Below are positions 1 to 8,414 of a stretch of DNA of 64,000 bases, in pieces. Under the pieces are notes generated by a model. That model saw only the letters and a list, made by a program, of their open reading frames with translations. It was not told the origin of the DNA and did no database searches. This DNA comes from JAPLST01 sp964397565 (GTDB lineage: Bacteria; Auribacterota; UBA3054; JAPLST01). Each line of letters starts with the position of its first letter. Within the stretch, counting starts at the first letter, position 1. The DNA lies in the NCBI GenBank assembly GCA_964397565.1, contig CAYNJC010000002.1:1-64000 (forward strand), written 5' to 3'. Both the position numbers and the translations under genes were made by a program.

Positions 1-10
1 GCGGATGTCT

Positions 11-124
11 GATGTAGCCGCGGGCGTTGACCGCGGCAGAAAGGAGACCGGCCTCACCGCGGCCGGCTACAATGCAGATGTAGCCGCGGGCGGTGCCGCC
101 CTCGGCGCGGGCGGCTACAATGCG
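11..124. repeat. Two tandem GC-rich palindromic modules
   Basis: Two adjacent modules (about 11-75 and 77-124) each begin with gatgtagccgcggg and end with cggctacaatgc, so each can fold back on itself. The same ends recur at 53214-53270, and the core resembles the centre of the MITE-like elements at 21.3, 47.7 and 63.1 kb. I read them as members of a dispersed non-coding repeat family; the reading frames across them are low-complexity Gly/Ala and not convincing genes. Confidence 0.6.
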
Positions 125-207
125 ATATGGGAACTTCATGGATTCGCCGGCGGGTATGGCAATCAACGCGACAAAATGTTATACTCGCTCGCCGAGCCAA
201 GACCCGT

Positions 208-1221
208 ATGAAACGACCACCACATTTGACGCCGCGTGAACGCTTTATCGCCGCGCTTGAACGCCGGCCGCTGACCGGCCGCGTGCCGCATTTTGAACTT
301 GTGTTCTATCTGACGATGGAGGCCTTCGGTCGCGTGCATCCCTTGCACCGACGCTTCGACCAGTGGGACCAGATGACCGAAACCGAGCGCGCACTGCACC
401 GGCGCGACATAGCTGATCTGTACATCGCCACGGCGCGCAAATACGAGCATTCGGCAATCTTTTACCATGGCTTCACCGGCGCTGGGGCGGACAAGCTGTT
501 TGATGACAATCTGCGCATCCTGGACGAGATCCGCCGGCTGTCCGGCATGGACTACTTTCTGATGATGCACGGCGACTCAACCTATGGCCTACCCGCGGGC
601 GACCAGATGATGAAGTTCATCGGCGATATCGCCGACCATCCCAAAGCCGTGAAGGAGCGCGCCAAGCGCGGAGTCGCAAGCATGCTGGCGCGCGGCGAAA
701 AATACCGCCAGCATGGCGTGCTGGACGGGTTCGCGCTGTGTTCCGATTATTGCTTCAACACCGGCCCGTTCCTCTCGCCCGCCATGTTTGACGATTTCGT
801 CGCTCCCTATCTGAAGACCTTGATCGCAGGCTACCGCGCCATGGGCTTCTACACGATCAAGCACACCGACGGCAACATCATGCCGATCCTCGACGCGCTG
901 CTGGCGGCCAAGCCGCACGCGCTGCATAGTCTCGATCCGCAGGGCGGCGTGGACATGGCCGTGATGAAGCGCGTGGCGGGGAAACAAGTTTGCCTGATCG
1001 GCAATGTGAACTGCGGATTGATGGACACGGGCACGGATGCGCAAGTGAGCGCTTCCGCGCGTTATGCGCTCAAGCACGGCATGCCCGGCGGCGGCTACAT
1101 TTTCTCGACCAGCAACTGCGTCTACACCGGCATGGACCTGACGCGCTACGAACTGATCCTGGATGTCTGGCGCAAAGAAGGCAACTACCCGAAGAGGAGC
1201 CGCACATGCTCTGCATCTTGA
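208..1221 (+). CDS. Uroporphyrinogen decarboxylase (URO-D) family protein
   Basis: This 337-residue protein has the URO-D fold signature of the superfamily that includes HemE and corrinoid methyltransferases. Visible blocks are a C-terminal HTDGN segment, LDPQGGVDM and a GNVNC strand followed by GGGYIFSTSN, which matches the usual barrel end of non-heme family members. HemE has different active-site blocks, so I do not call it hemE; a methyl-transfer role is more likely but the substrate cannot be read. I chose the ATG at 208 because the earlier in-frame ATG at 127 lies next to the repeat and adds no conserved sequence. A TATACT box at 180-185 could be its -10. It ends just before the DUF2723 gene on the same strand. 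Confidence 0.8.
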   Translation: MKRPPHLTPRERFIAALERRPLTGRVPHFELVFYLTMEAFGRVHPLHRRFDQWDQMTETERALHRRDIADLYIATARKYEHSAIFYHGFTGAGADKLFDDNLRILDEIRRLSGMDYFLMMHGDSTYGLPAGDQMMKFIGDIADHPKAVKERAKRGVASMLARGEKYRQHGVLDGFALCSDYCFNTGPFLSPAMFDDFVAPYLKTLIAGYRAMGFYTIKHTDGNIMPILDALLAAKPHALHSLDPQGGVDMAVMKRVAGKQVCLIGNVNCGLMDTGTDAQVSASARYALKHGMPGGGYIFSTSNCVYTGMDLTRYELILDVWRKEGNYPKRSRTCSAS

Positions 1222-1240
1222 TGCTATTGTCTCACTCTGT

Positions 1241-2704
1241 ATGAATCATAACGAGCATCAACCAGTCTGGCCGGCGCACATGTGTCGGCGCGACCACATC
1301 ACCGCGGCGCTCCTGGCCGGCGGCATGTTGCTGGTTTATCTGGCGACGGCCTATCCGGGTGTGGGCGGTCGCGCGTGTCCGGGCGATGCCGCAAAATTTC
1401 AGTACATTCCACGCGTGCTGGGCGTGCCGCATGCGCCCGGCTTCCCATTGTTTGTGCTGCTCGGCCACGGCTGGTCGGCATTGCTGGGCGGAGAAGCGCC
1501 GGCGTTGGCCATGAATATTTTCTCCGCGCTGTGGATGGCCGGCGCACTGGCGTTGCTGTACTATGGTTTGCGCGCATTGGGCGTGCGCCGGTCGGCGGCG
1601 GTGCTGATGACGATCGCCTATGCCGTCAGCGAACAGGTCTGGCTGTGCGCCACGGAAGCCGGGCCGCAGGCGTTGAACATTTTTCTGCTGATGCTGGCGC
1701 TGTGCGCGCTGGCGCAGTGGTTCGCAACTGCGCGTGCGGATTGGCTGCTGGTCGTCATTGTGGCCGCGGGCATCGGCGCGGGACACGCCACCGTGCTATT
1801 GTGGCTTGCGCCGATTCTTTTGGGCGCAACCTTGCTGCGGCGACCGCACGCATGGTTGCGTCTGCGACCGTGGTTGACGTTGGCGGGCGTCATCGCCGTC
1901 ACTGTGTTGCTGTACATCTGGCTGTGGCAACGCGCGCGGGCAGGCGGCCCGTTTTGCGAATATCTGACGCCGCACGCGACCTGGCGCGATGTCGTGCGCA
2001 TGGCACTCGGTGCGCAGTTCTGGCCGAATTACTGGCAGGCCGGCATCGGCCAGATTGTGCGGCAGCGCGTGCCGTTTGTGCTGCATGCCACGCTGAGTGA
2101 GTTGCATGTGTGTGGCGCGATGCTTGCGCTGGTGGGCGTGGCGGCGCTGTGGCGGCGCGCGTGGCGCATGGCGGCAGTGGTACTGGCGCTGGCGTTGGTA
2201 GGTAGCGCATTTGCCTTGCATCAATATCAGATTGATCCGGCCGGTGCGCATTGGATTGCCTATCTCAGCGCGGCGTGGTGCGCGGGTGTGGGACTGGATG
2301 TGCTGCTCGGTTTGGCGGGCCGGCGGCAGGCTGTGGTCATCGTGCTCTTTTGCGTTTGCGTTGGCGTGTCAGTGGCCGCAACGGTCAGCCGCTGGTCCTG
2401 GCACCACAACCAGTATGACATTGAGGAACTGCTCTATGCCGTGCCGAACAAGGCCGACATACTGGTGCTGGATGAGTACACGTGGAACGAAGTGTTCAAG
2501 TATTACCGCGCGACGCATCCGTATTTGCGGCAACGCGTGGTGCGCGCCGTCACGAGTGTGCCAGCGCCGAGAACCACGCCGTTGTTGTATTTTGACGACG
2601 ACATTGCGCGCCAGTTGCGCGCGACGGGCATGGCCGGCATGCTGCTGTGGTCGAACGACTGGCAGACATTATATGTGATGTACGATAACGTGCAGGTGGA
2701 GTAA
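1241..2704 (+). CDS. DUF2723-family multi-pass membrane protein
   Basis: The 487-residue product has about ten hydrophobic segments. Its first periplasmic loop contains GDAAKF followed by GVPHAPGFPLFVLLG, the hallmark of DUF2723/TMEM260-like proteins (GD..EF, then HPPGYPLY). These resemble GT-C O-mannosyltransferases, which move sugars from lipid-linked donors in the membrane. The acidic pair in the loop is partly preserved (GD kept, E changed to K), so activity is uncertain. The start at 1241 follows the URO-D stop by 19 bases; an earlier in-frame start at 1163 would overlap that gene. The next gene begins 5 bases after its stop and is another polytopic GT-C-like protein, so the two probably act together in surface glycosylation. 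Confidence 0.8.
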   Translation: MNHNEHQPVWPAHMCRRDHITAALLAGGMLLVYLATAYPGVGGRACPGDAAKFQYIPRVLGVPHAPGFPLFVLLGHGWSALLGGEAPALAMNIFSALWMAGALALLYYGLRALGVRRSAAVLMTIAYAVSEQVWLCATEAGPQALNIFLLMLALCALAQWFATARADWLLVVIVAAGIGAGHATVLLWLAPILLGATLLRRPHAWLRLRPWLTLAGVIAVTVLLYIWLWQRARAGGPFCEYLTPHATWRDVVRMALGAQFWPNYWQAGIGQIVRQRVPFVLHATLSELHVCGAMLALVGVAALWRRAWRMAAVVLALALVGSAFALHQYQIDPAGAHWIAYLSAAWCAGVGLDVLLGLAGRRQAVVIVLFCVCVGVSVAATVSRWSWHHNQYDIEELLYAVPNKADILVLDEYTWNEVFKYYRATHPYLRQRVVRAVTSVPAPRTTPLLYFDDDIARQLRATGMAGMLLWSNDWQTLYVMYDNVQVE

Positions 2705-2709
2705 CAACC

Positions 2710-4503
2710 ATGAAATCGCACGCACGCATGCTGCGGCGCATACTGATCCCGCTGGCGCTGGTCGCGCTGGTCTGGGTGGCGTATGCGAATTCGTTATCCT
2801 GCGCCTGGCAGTTTGACGACAATCGCTCGATCCTCCAGTTTGACTATGCGACTGCCACGCTGGGCGAGGTCGTCCGTTTTGCGCCGCAACGCGCCCTGGG
2901 CTTCTTGACGTTTTGGGCCAATTATCAATTGGTCGGGTACCATGTCGCGTGGTGGCACGTCGTTAACATCACCTTGCACTGCGTCAACACCCTCCTTGTC
3001 TATTGGCTGACGCTGCTGATTTTCACCCGCGCCAGCCGTGCGACCGACACGGCGACGCGCACCGCGTGTGCCACATTGGCGGGCGCCTGTGTGGCCGGCC
3101 TGTTCGCCGTGCATCCAATCCAAACACAGGCTGTGACGTATGTCGTGCAACGGCTTGAGTTGCTGGGCGCGCTATGCCTGTTGCTGGCGGTCTTGGGCGC
3201 CATCAAGGCGCTTGCCAGTACTGGCCGGGCCGCACACGTTGCCTGGGGCGTACTGGCACTGGTGGCGCTGGGCGCCGGCGCATTCAGCAAGGAGATCATT
3301 GTCGCCGCGCCGGTGATTGTCGCGGCCTACGTCATTTTATTGCAACTCCGCACGGCGCGCGCACGTTGGTACGCCGCGGCGGTCTGCGCGGCAGGCGCAG
3401 GCATCTGCGTGCTCGCGCTCTTGCTGCAGTTCAAGGCGCTGCGCTTCACCCCCTGGCCGCAGCTTTCAATGGCGCCCTTTGCAGTCTTGTGGGAGACGAC
3501 GTCGCCGCTGGCGCATTATGCCACTCAACCGCGCATGCTGCTGATGTATCTGCGCGTGTGTTTGTTCCCGTGGCAGCAGCGCGTCGAGTATGACATCCTG
3601 CCCAGCGCGGGCTTTGGCGAAATCGGCGTGCTGGGCGCACTGGCGCTGCAAATGCTAGTGGTCGGTGTCGGCGTGGCCTTGTGGCGGCGGATGCCCGCCG
3701 TGCTGTTTGGCCTGGTCTGGTTTTATGCCGTGCTGGCGCCCTCGGCCATCATGCCCAACGATTTCTTTGAACATCGCGTGTATGCCGCGCTGCCGGGCGT
3801 GCTTATCGCGCTGCTTGTGCCGCTGTGCGAAGAACTGACGGCGCAGACCGCCGCCGTGCGGCGCACGTTGACCATGGCGGTCGGCGGCGCGCTGGCACTG
3901 CTGCTCCTCAGTTTTGTCTCGTTGACGCATCTGCGCAACGAGGTCTGGCAAACACCGCTGTCGCTGTGGCAGGACGCGGCGTTGAAGTCGCCCGGCAGTT
4001 GGCGCGCCAATGTCAATTTTGGTCGCGAATTGCTGGCGGTGGACCACTTGCCCGAGGCACGCGCATATCTGGAACGCGCCTATCAGTTGAACTCGAATAA
4101 TTTTCTGGTGGCCTTGAATCTGGGCGCCTGGCATTACAATGCCGATGACTATTCGCGCAGTCTGGAACTGCTGCAGGCGGCCCAGCGCATGAAGCCGGAT
4201 CATCCGCTGGTGCTGTTGTATCTTGGCAGTGTCCAGCTCGCCGCCGGTCTTGAACACGAGGGCAGCAACACGCTGTTGCGCGCATCCACGGCCGAGGCGA
4301 TTGCCGCTCTCGCCGCGCATTACCGCGCCCAGGGCCGCAGTGCCGAGGCGCTGCCCTTGTATGAACGCATTCTGCGCACGCGCCCGCAGGACACGGCCGC
4401 ACTGATGGCTATGGCCGAGACGCTGATCGCGCTGCAGCGCACCAATGAGGCTGCGCGCTTTCTGCAGCCGTTGCGGACGCTGCCGGCGCAAGGCGCCCCG
4501 TGA
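2710..4503 (+). CDS. TMTC-like membrane protein with C-terminal TPR repeats
   Basis: The 597-residue protein starts with about ten transmembrane segments and ends with TPR helices from about residue 430. The N-terminus carries FDDNRSI and later AVHPIQTQAVTYVVQRLELLG, a block typical of bacterial relatives of TMTC O-mannosyltransferases (HP..VE.V..I..R...L). The TPR part has alternating Ala/Leu/Tyr helices such as ARAYLERAYQLN and LPLYERILRTRPQD. The family probably transfers sugar from a polyprenyl donor to exported proteins; that role is inferred. It follows the DUF2723 gene by 5 bases, and its TGA stop overlaps the GTG start of the helicase gene by four bases, so the genes are translationally coupled. 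Confidence 0.75.
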   Translation: MKSHARMLRRILIPLALVALVWVAYANSLSCAWQFDDNRSILQFDYATATLGEVVRFAPQRALGFLTFWANYQLVGYHVAWWHVVNITLHCVNTLLVYWLTLLIFTRASRATDTATRTACATLAGACVAGLFAVHPIQTQAVTYVVQRLELLGALCLLLAVLGAIKALASTGRAAHVAWGVLALVALGAGAFSKEIIVAAPVIVAAYVILLQLRTARARWYAAAVCAAGAGICVLALLLQFKALRFTPWPQLSMAPFAVLWETTSPLAHYATQPRMLLMYLRVCLFPWQQRVEYDILPSAGFGEIGVLGALALQMLVVGVGVALWRRMPAVLFGLVWFYAVLAPSAIMPNDFFEHRVYAALPGVLIALLVPLCEELTAQTAAVRRTLTMAVGGALALLLLSFVSLTHLRNEVWQTPLSLWQDAALKSPGSWRANVNFGRELLAVDHLPEARAYLERAYQLNSNNFLVALNLGAWHYNADDYSRSLELLQAAQRMKPDHPLVLLYLGSVQLAAGLEHEGSNTLLRASTAEAIAALAAHYRAQGRSAEALPLYERILRTRPQDTAALMAMAETLIALQRTNEAARFLQPLRTLPAQGAP

Positions 4504-6515
4504 TTTCCCTGGACGACCTGAATCCGCAGCAGCGCGAGGCGGCCCGCACCATTGAGGGCCCCGTCCTGGTCCTCTCCGGCGCCGGCACCGGCAAGACGCG
4601 CACGATCACCTATCGCATCGCGCACATGCTCCACAAGGGCATTGCCTGTGACAACATTCTGGCGGTGACGTTCACCAACAAGGCCGCGCGTGAAATGCGC
4701 CAGCGGGTGCGTACCTTGGTCGGCAAGCGCGCGCAGCAGATGCAAGTCTCGACCTTTCACAGTTTGGGCGCGCGCATGGTGCGCGAGCACGCCGCCGTGC
4801 TCGGCCTGCGCCTGCACTTCTCGATTTACGACGGCGGCGAGCAACTGGCGCTGGTCAAGAAAGCCCTGCGCGGCATCAGTGTCACGTGGAAAAAATACAA
4901 GCCGGATGATATTCTCTTCCGCCTGCACGCCGCGCGCGGCTGGCGCGACGACACCCTCACGGTCCGCGATGCCGACGGGGTTGACACCGCCGTGCTGCAC
5001 AGCGTCTGGGACACGTATCGCGCCGCGTTGCGCAGCGCCAATGCAGTGGATTTCGAGGACTTGCTGTTGCTGCCGCTGCGCCTGCTGCATGCGCACAAAG
5101 ATGTCTTGCGCCAGTATCGCGAACGGTTTCTCTATATTCTGGTGGACGAGTATCAGGACACCAACAGCACCCAGTTCGCGCTGTTGCACGCGCTGGCCGG
5201 CACCCACCGCAATCTCTGCGTGGTCGGCGACGACGATCAGTCCATATACGGCTGGCGCGGCGCGGAAGTGCGCAACATTTTGGATTTTGAAAAACACTAT
5301 CCGCACGCAAAAGTCATCCGGCTCGAGGAGAACTATCGCTCGACCGCCACTATTCTGAACGCCGCCAATGCGGTTATCAGCAAGAATGAGGAACGCAAAG
5401 CCAAGCGCCTGTGGACGCGGCGCCGCGGCGGCACCAAGATTCGTTGCGTGGCGGCAGTTGATGAAATGGACGAGGCCGAATTGGTGGTTGCCGACCTGCT
5501 GATGCAGCAGCGCGAGCACAAGCTGCCGCCCAGCGCCTTTGCCATTCTGATGCGGATGAACACGCAGGCGCGCCCGTTCGAGGAAGTGCTGCGGCGCTAC
5601 AAAGTGCCGTACGTGGTGGTCGGCGGCATGCAATTCTATGATCGCAAAGAGATCAAGGATTTTCTGGGCTACATGCGCGTGCTGGCAAATCCGCAGGATG
5701 ACGAGGCCTTGTTGCGGATCATCAATGTGCCGCCGCGCGCCTTGGGTGAGACCAGCATCGCGTGGCTCGGCCGGGCCGCGGCGCAGGCCGGTGCGACCTT
5801 GGAGCCAATGCTCAGCCGGGCTGAGGAGATCAGCGAATTGCAGCCGGCCGCGCGGCATGCCATGGCGCAGCTTGGCGCGTTACTCGAAGCCCACCGGCAG
5901 GCGCTGGCGCAGCAATCGCCGGCGCAGGTTGCGCGCGCCTTGTGGGCCGCGTTGGATTATCGCCGTGAACTCGAGACCAGCAGCCGCACGCCGCAGGAAG
6001 TTGACGAGCGGATGGCCAATGTACAGGCCCTGATTGACAGTATCGCCTATTACGAGCAGAACACCAAAGAGCCGACTCTGGCGGGCTTTCTCCAGCAGAT
6101 CATGTTGCTCAACAACGATGATGACGAGGAACTCAGCGCCGGCAAAGTGGCGGTGATGACGGTCCATGCCGCCAAGGGCCTCGAGTTCCCGTGCGTCTAT
6201 ATTGCCGGCGCGCACCAGGGTATCATGCCGCACGCAAAATCGGCGGTCACAGCTACCGGCATGGCCGAAGAGCGGCGATTGTTTTATGTTGCGGTGACGC
6301 GTGCGCGCGACCACTTGATGATCAGCTATCCGCTGGCGCGCATGCGGTTTGGCGCGCTCGAACAATGCACGCCGTCGGAATTTCTGAATGACATACCGGG
6401 CGAGCTTATCGAGTGGGACACCAACGCGCACAGTCGCACCGCGACGCAGGCAGAAACCGCCGGCTTTGTCGCTTTGTTCAAGAAACAGATGGCGGAGCAG
6501 CAGCAGACGACATAA
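4500..6515 (+). CDS. UvrD/Rep/PcrA-type superfamily 1 DNA helicase
   Basis: The 671-residue protein is a 3'-5' DNA helicase of the UvrD/Rep group used in repair and replication restart. Motif I GAGTGKT is at residues 27-33, motif II VDEYQD near 215, motif III VVGDDDQSIYGWRG near 241, and motif VI VAVTRARDHL near 598. The length is close to Rep (673 residues) and shorter than UvrD or PcrA, and the C-terminal tail is short. It starts with GTG at 4500, overlapping the previous stop as GTGA, which supports this start. No AddA-type nuclease domain is visible. I am sure of the family but cannot separate rep from uvrD or pcrA. Confidence 0.93.
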   Translation: MISLDDLNPQQREAARTIEGPVLVLSGAGTGKTRTITYRIAHMLHKGIACDNILAVTFTNKAAREMRQRVRTLVGKRAQQMQVSTFHSLGARMVREHAAVLGLRLHFSIYDGGEQLALVKKALRGISVTWKKYKPDDILFRLHAARGWRDDTLTVRDADGVDTAVLHSVWDTYRAALRSANAVDFEDLLLLPLRLLHAHKDVLRQYRERFLYILVDEYQDTNSTQFALLHALAGTHRNLCVVGDDDQSIYGWRGAEVRNILDFEKHYPHAKVIRLEENYRSTATILNAANAVISKNEERKAKRLWTRRRGGTKIRCVAAVDEMDEAELVVADLLMQQREHKLPPSAFAILMRMNTQARPFEEVLRRYKVPYVVVGGMQFYDRKEIKDFLGYMRVLANPQDDEALLRIINVPPRALGETSIAWLGRAAAQAGATLEPMLSRAEEISELQPAARHAMAQLGALLEAHRQALAQQSPAQVARALWAALDYRRELETSSRTPQEVDERMANVQALIDSIAYYEQNTKEPTLAGFLQQIMLLNNDDDEELSAGKVAVMTVHAAKGLEFPCVYIAGAHQGIMPHAKSAVTATGMAEERRLFYVAVTRARDHLMISYPLARMRFGALEQCTPSEFLNDIPGELIEWDTNAHSRTATQAETAGFVALFKKQMAEQQQTT

Positions 6516-6529
6516 GAAAATGGACGAAA

Positions 6530-7210
6530 ATGGACAATATAGACAATATAGACAGAAATGGACGGGATGGACTGCGAGAGGCGCTGATTCCCAAACACGG
6601 CGGCTACCGAAAACTCAGGAGTTTCCAACTCAGCCAGCTTGTCTATGATGTCACGGTGCGTTTCTGCGACCACTACATCAACAAAAGGAGCCGCACTCAC
6701 GACCAGATGGTGCAGGCTGCGCGCAGTGGCGTGCAAAATATCGCCGAGGGCAGTCAGGCCAGCGGCACATCGAAAAAGACGGAACTGAAACTAACCAACG
6801 TGGCCAGAGCAAGCTTGGAAGAACTGCGGCTGGATTTCGAGGATTTTCTGCGGCAGCGGGGCATGCAGATGTGGGCCAAGGACGACCCGCGCCGGGCTGA
6901 ATTGGTGGCGCGGCGCTGCACCAGCGCCGACGAAGTGGCGGCGTGGGTCAATGAGGTGTATGAGAGGGAGCATGGACGGGATGGACAAAATGGACGAGAT
7001 GGACGGGAGAAAGATTCGTTCAGCCCGTCCACTTCGTCCCTGCCGTCCCGCCGCGCTGCAATCGCCGCGAACGCGGCGCTGGTTTTAATTGGTGTGGCCA
7101 CGGCCCTCTTGGACCGCCAGATTGCGGCACAGGCCCAGAAGTTCGAAACAGAGGGCGGCTTCACCGAGCGCCTGTACCGCACCCGGCAAACCCGCCGATG
7201 CAGCGCCTGA
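6530..7210 (+). CDS. Four-helix-bundle (23S rRNA IVS-type) protein with suffix domain
   Basis: Residues about 25-115 form an S23-like four-helix bundle, with the diagnostic run QAARSGVQNIAEGSQASG and then LTNVARASLEELRLDFEDFL. The C-terminal 55 residues (RAAIAANAALVLI through GGFTERLYRTR) match what I recall of the four-helix-bundle suffix domain. Family members are encoded in intervening sequences of some 23S rRNA genes and at many other loci; their function is unknown. The start ATG lies inside a tract of tggac repeats (6520-6570). The linker between the domains (about 6971-7053) is encoded by more tggac copies followed by inverted gtcca copies, giving a low-complexity DGQNGRDGREK stretch. 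An upstream in-frame start at 6413 overlaps the helicase and is less likely. Confidence 0.8.
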   Translation: MDNIDNIDRNGRDGLREALIPKHGGYRKLRSFQLSQLVYDVTVRFCDHYINKRSRTHDQMVQAARSGVQNIAEGSQASGTSKKTELKLTNVARASLEELRLDFEDFLRQRGMQMWAKDDPRRAELVARRCTSADEVAAWVNEVYEREHGRDGQNGRDGREKDSFSPSTSSLPSRRAAIAANAALVLIGVATALLDRQIAAQAQKFETEGGFTERLYRTRQTRRCSA

Positions 7211-7223
7211 TCAGCGGCTGCAA

Positions 7224-7253
7224 TTGACAAATTCTTTGTGAATATGATACACT
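7224..7253 (+). promoter_or_regulatory. Sigma-70-type promoter for the RND operon
   Basis: TTGACA at 7224-7229 and TACACT at 7248-7253 are 18 bases apart. The -10 ends nine bases before the ATG at 7263 and no Shine-Dalgarno sequence is present, so the transcript would be leaderless or nearly so. Confidence 0.6.
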
Positions 7254-7262
7254 ATTCACATT

Positions 7263-8414
7263 ATGAAAACCATGCGCATATTGCTGATTGTCGCCGCCGC
7301 CGTTGCCTTGGTGGGCGCGGCGTGGTTGTTGCTAGCACAGCACTATCGCCGCACGAGTGTGCCGGATGCCCGCCCGCGCGTCCCGGTTGCCACCGTGCCG
7401 ATCATCACCAGCAACATCGAGCTGCACGTGCCCGCAACCGGCACTGTGCAGGCTTGGTTCGATGTCGAGGTCAGCGCCCAAGTGAGCGACAACATCAGTG
7501 TGTTGTATGTGGATGAGGGCGACGTGGTGACGACCGGCCAGGCGCTGGTGCAATTGGACCTGCGCGAGATCAGTGCGATGTGCGATGCGGCGGTGGCGGC
7601 GCGCGTGTCGGCCGAGGCAGCCGTGCGGCAAATGAGTGCGACGCTGACCAATACGTTGCGGCAGTTTGGGCGCACGGAAGAACTGTTCCACGAAAAGGTG
7701 ATTGGCCAGCAGGAATATGATGATGCCGAGACCGCGGTCAAACTGGCGCGCGGCCGCTATGATGTGACCATCGCCGAGTGCAACCGTCTTGCGGCGCAAG
7801 AAAAGGAATTAGTGGTGCGGCGTGAACGCTACACGGTGCGTGCGACCTTTGACGGCGTGATTGCGCAGGTGCATCTGGATTCCGGCGCGTACGTGACGCC
7901 GAGCGTTCCGGTGGTGCGCATGACGCGCATTTCGCCGGTGAAAGTGCAGGTCGAACTGCCGGAGACACAGGCGCCGGACGTGCGTGTCGGCCAGTCCGCC
8001 AATGTACGGATCTGGACGATGGCCGCGCGCGTGTTTACCGGCACGGTGGCGCGCATCTATCCGGCGCTCAACGCGCGCTGGCGCACCCAGACGGTCGAGA
8101 TTGATTGTCCCAACGACGAGGGGCAGATGCGCCCGGGCATGTTTGCGCGGGCCGAGATTATCACCGGCCGCGCGCACGCCATGCTGGTGCCGGACGCGGC
8201 CGTGATGCAACTGTCCGGATCGGGCATCACGCATGTGTATACCGTTACCAACGGCCTTGCGCAGCGGATAGATGTGACGGTCATCTCGCCGCTGGGCGCG
8301 TATGTGGCGGTGCGCGGCGCGGTGCAGGCCGGGCAGCCGGTCATTGTGAAGGGCCAACTGCGCGTGCAGACCGGCACGCCGGTCACGGTCACGCGCACCG
8401 AGATGCTGCCATGA
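7263..8414 (+). CDS. RND efflux periplasmic adaptor (HlyD/AcrA-type membrane fusion protein)
   Basis: The 383-residue protein has an N-terminal membrane anchor or signal (residues 5-25, ILLIVAAAVALVGAAWLLLA). Next comes a biotinyl-lipoyl-like half-motif (VSAQVSDNISVLYVDEGD) and an alpha-helical hairpin around residues 105-180. The second lipoyl half is RATFDGVIAQVHLDSGAYV, followed by a beta-barrel domain. This is the usual order of adaptors that link an inner-membrane RND pump to an outer-membrane channel. Its TGA overlaps the ATG of the pump gene as ATGA, so the pair is coupled. No TolC-like outer-membrane gene is next to it. The exported substrate cannot be deduced. Confidence 0.9.
   Translation: MKTMRILLIVAAAVALVGAAWLLLAQHYRRTSVPDARPRVPVATVPIITSNIELHVPATGTVQAWFDVEVSAQVSDNISVLYVDEGDVVTTGQALVQLDLREISAMCDAAVAARVSAEAAVRQMSATLTNTLRQFGRTEELFHEKVIGQQEYDDAETAVKLARGRYDVTIAECNRLAAQEKELVVRRERYTVRATFDGVIAQVHLDSGAYVTPSVPVVRMTRISPVKVQVELPETQAPDVRVGQSANVRIWTMAARVFTGTVARIYPALNARWRTQTVEIDCPNDEGQMRPGMFARAEIITGRAHAMLVPDAAVMQLSGSGITHVYTVTNGLAQRIDVTVISPLGAYVAVRGAVQAGQPVIVKGQLRVQTGTPVTVTRTEMLP

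Noticed and set aside
208..1221. Naming the URO-D protein hemE
   Set aside because: The general fold is there, but the arrangement of conserved blocks fits the broader URO-D/methyltransferase superfamily better than true uroporphyrinogen decarboxylase, and no heme gene is nearby.
4320..5858. Long 512-codon minus-strand open frame opposite the helicase gene
   Set aside because: It is the antisense shadow of a clear UvrD-type gene; its product is His/Gln/Arg-rich with no recognisable domain.
8105..8410. N-terminal extension of the RND permease
   Set aside because: The extra 102 codons are the adaptor gene read in another frame; the conserved MNLPQFAVRRPVTV start is at 8411.
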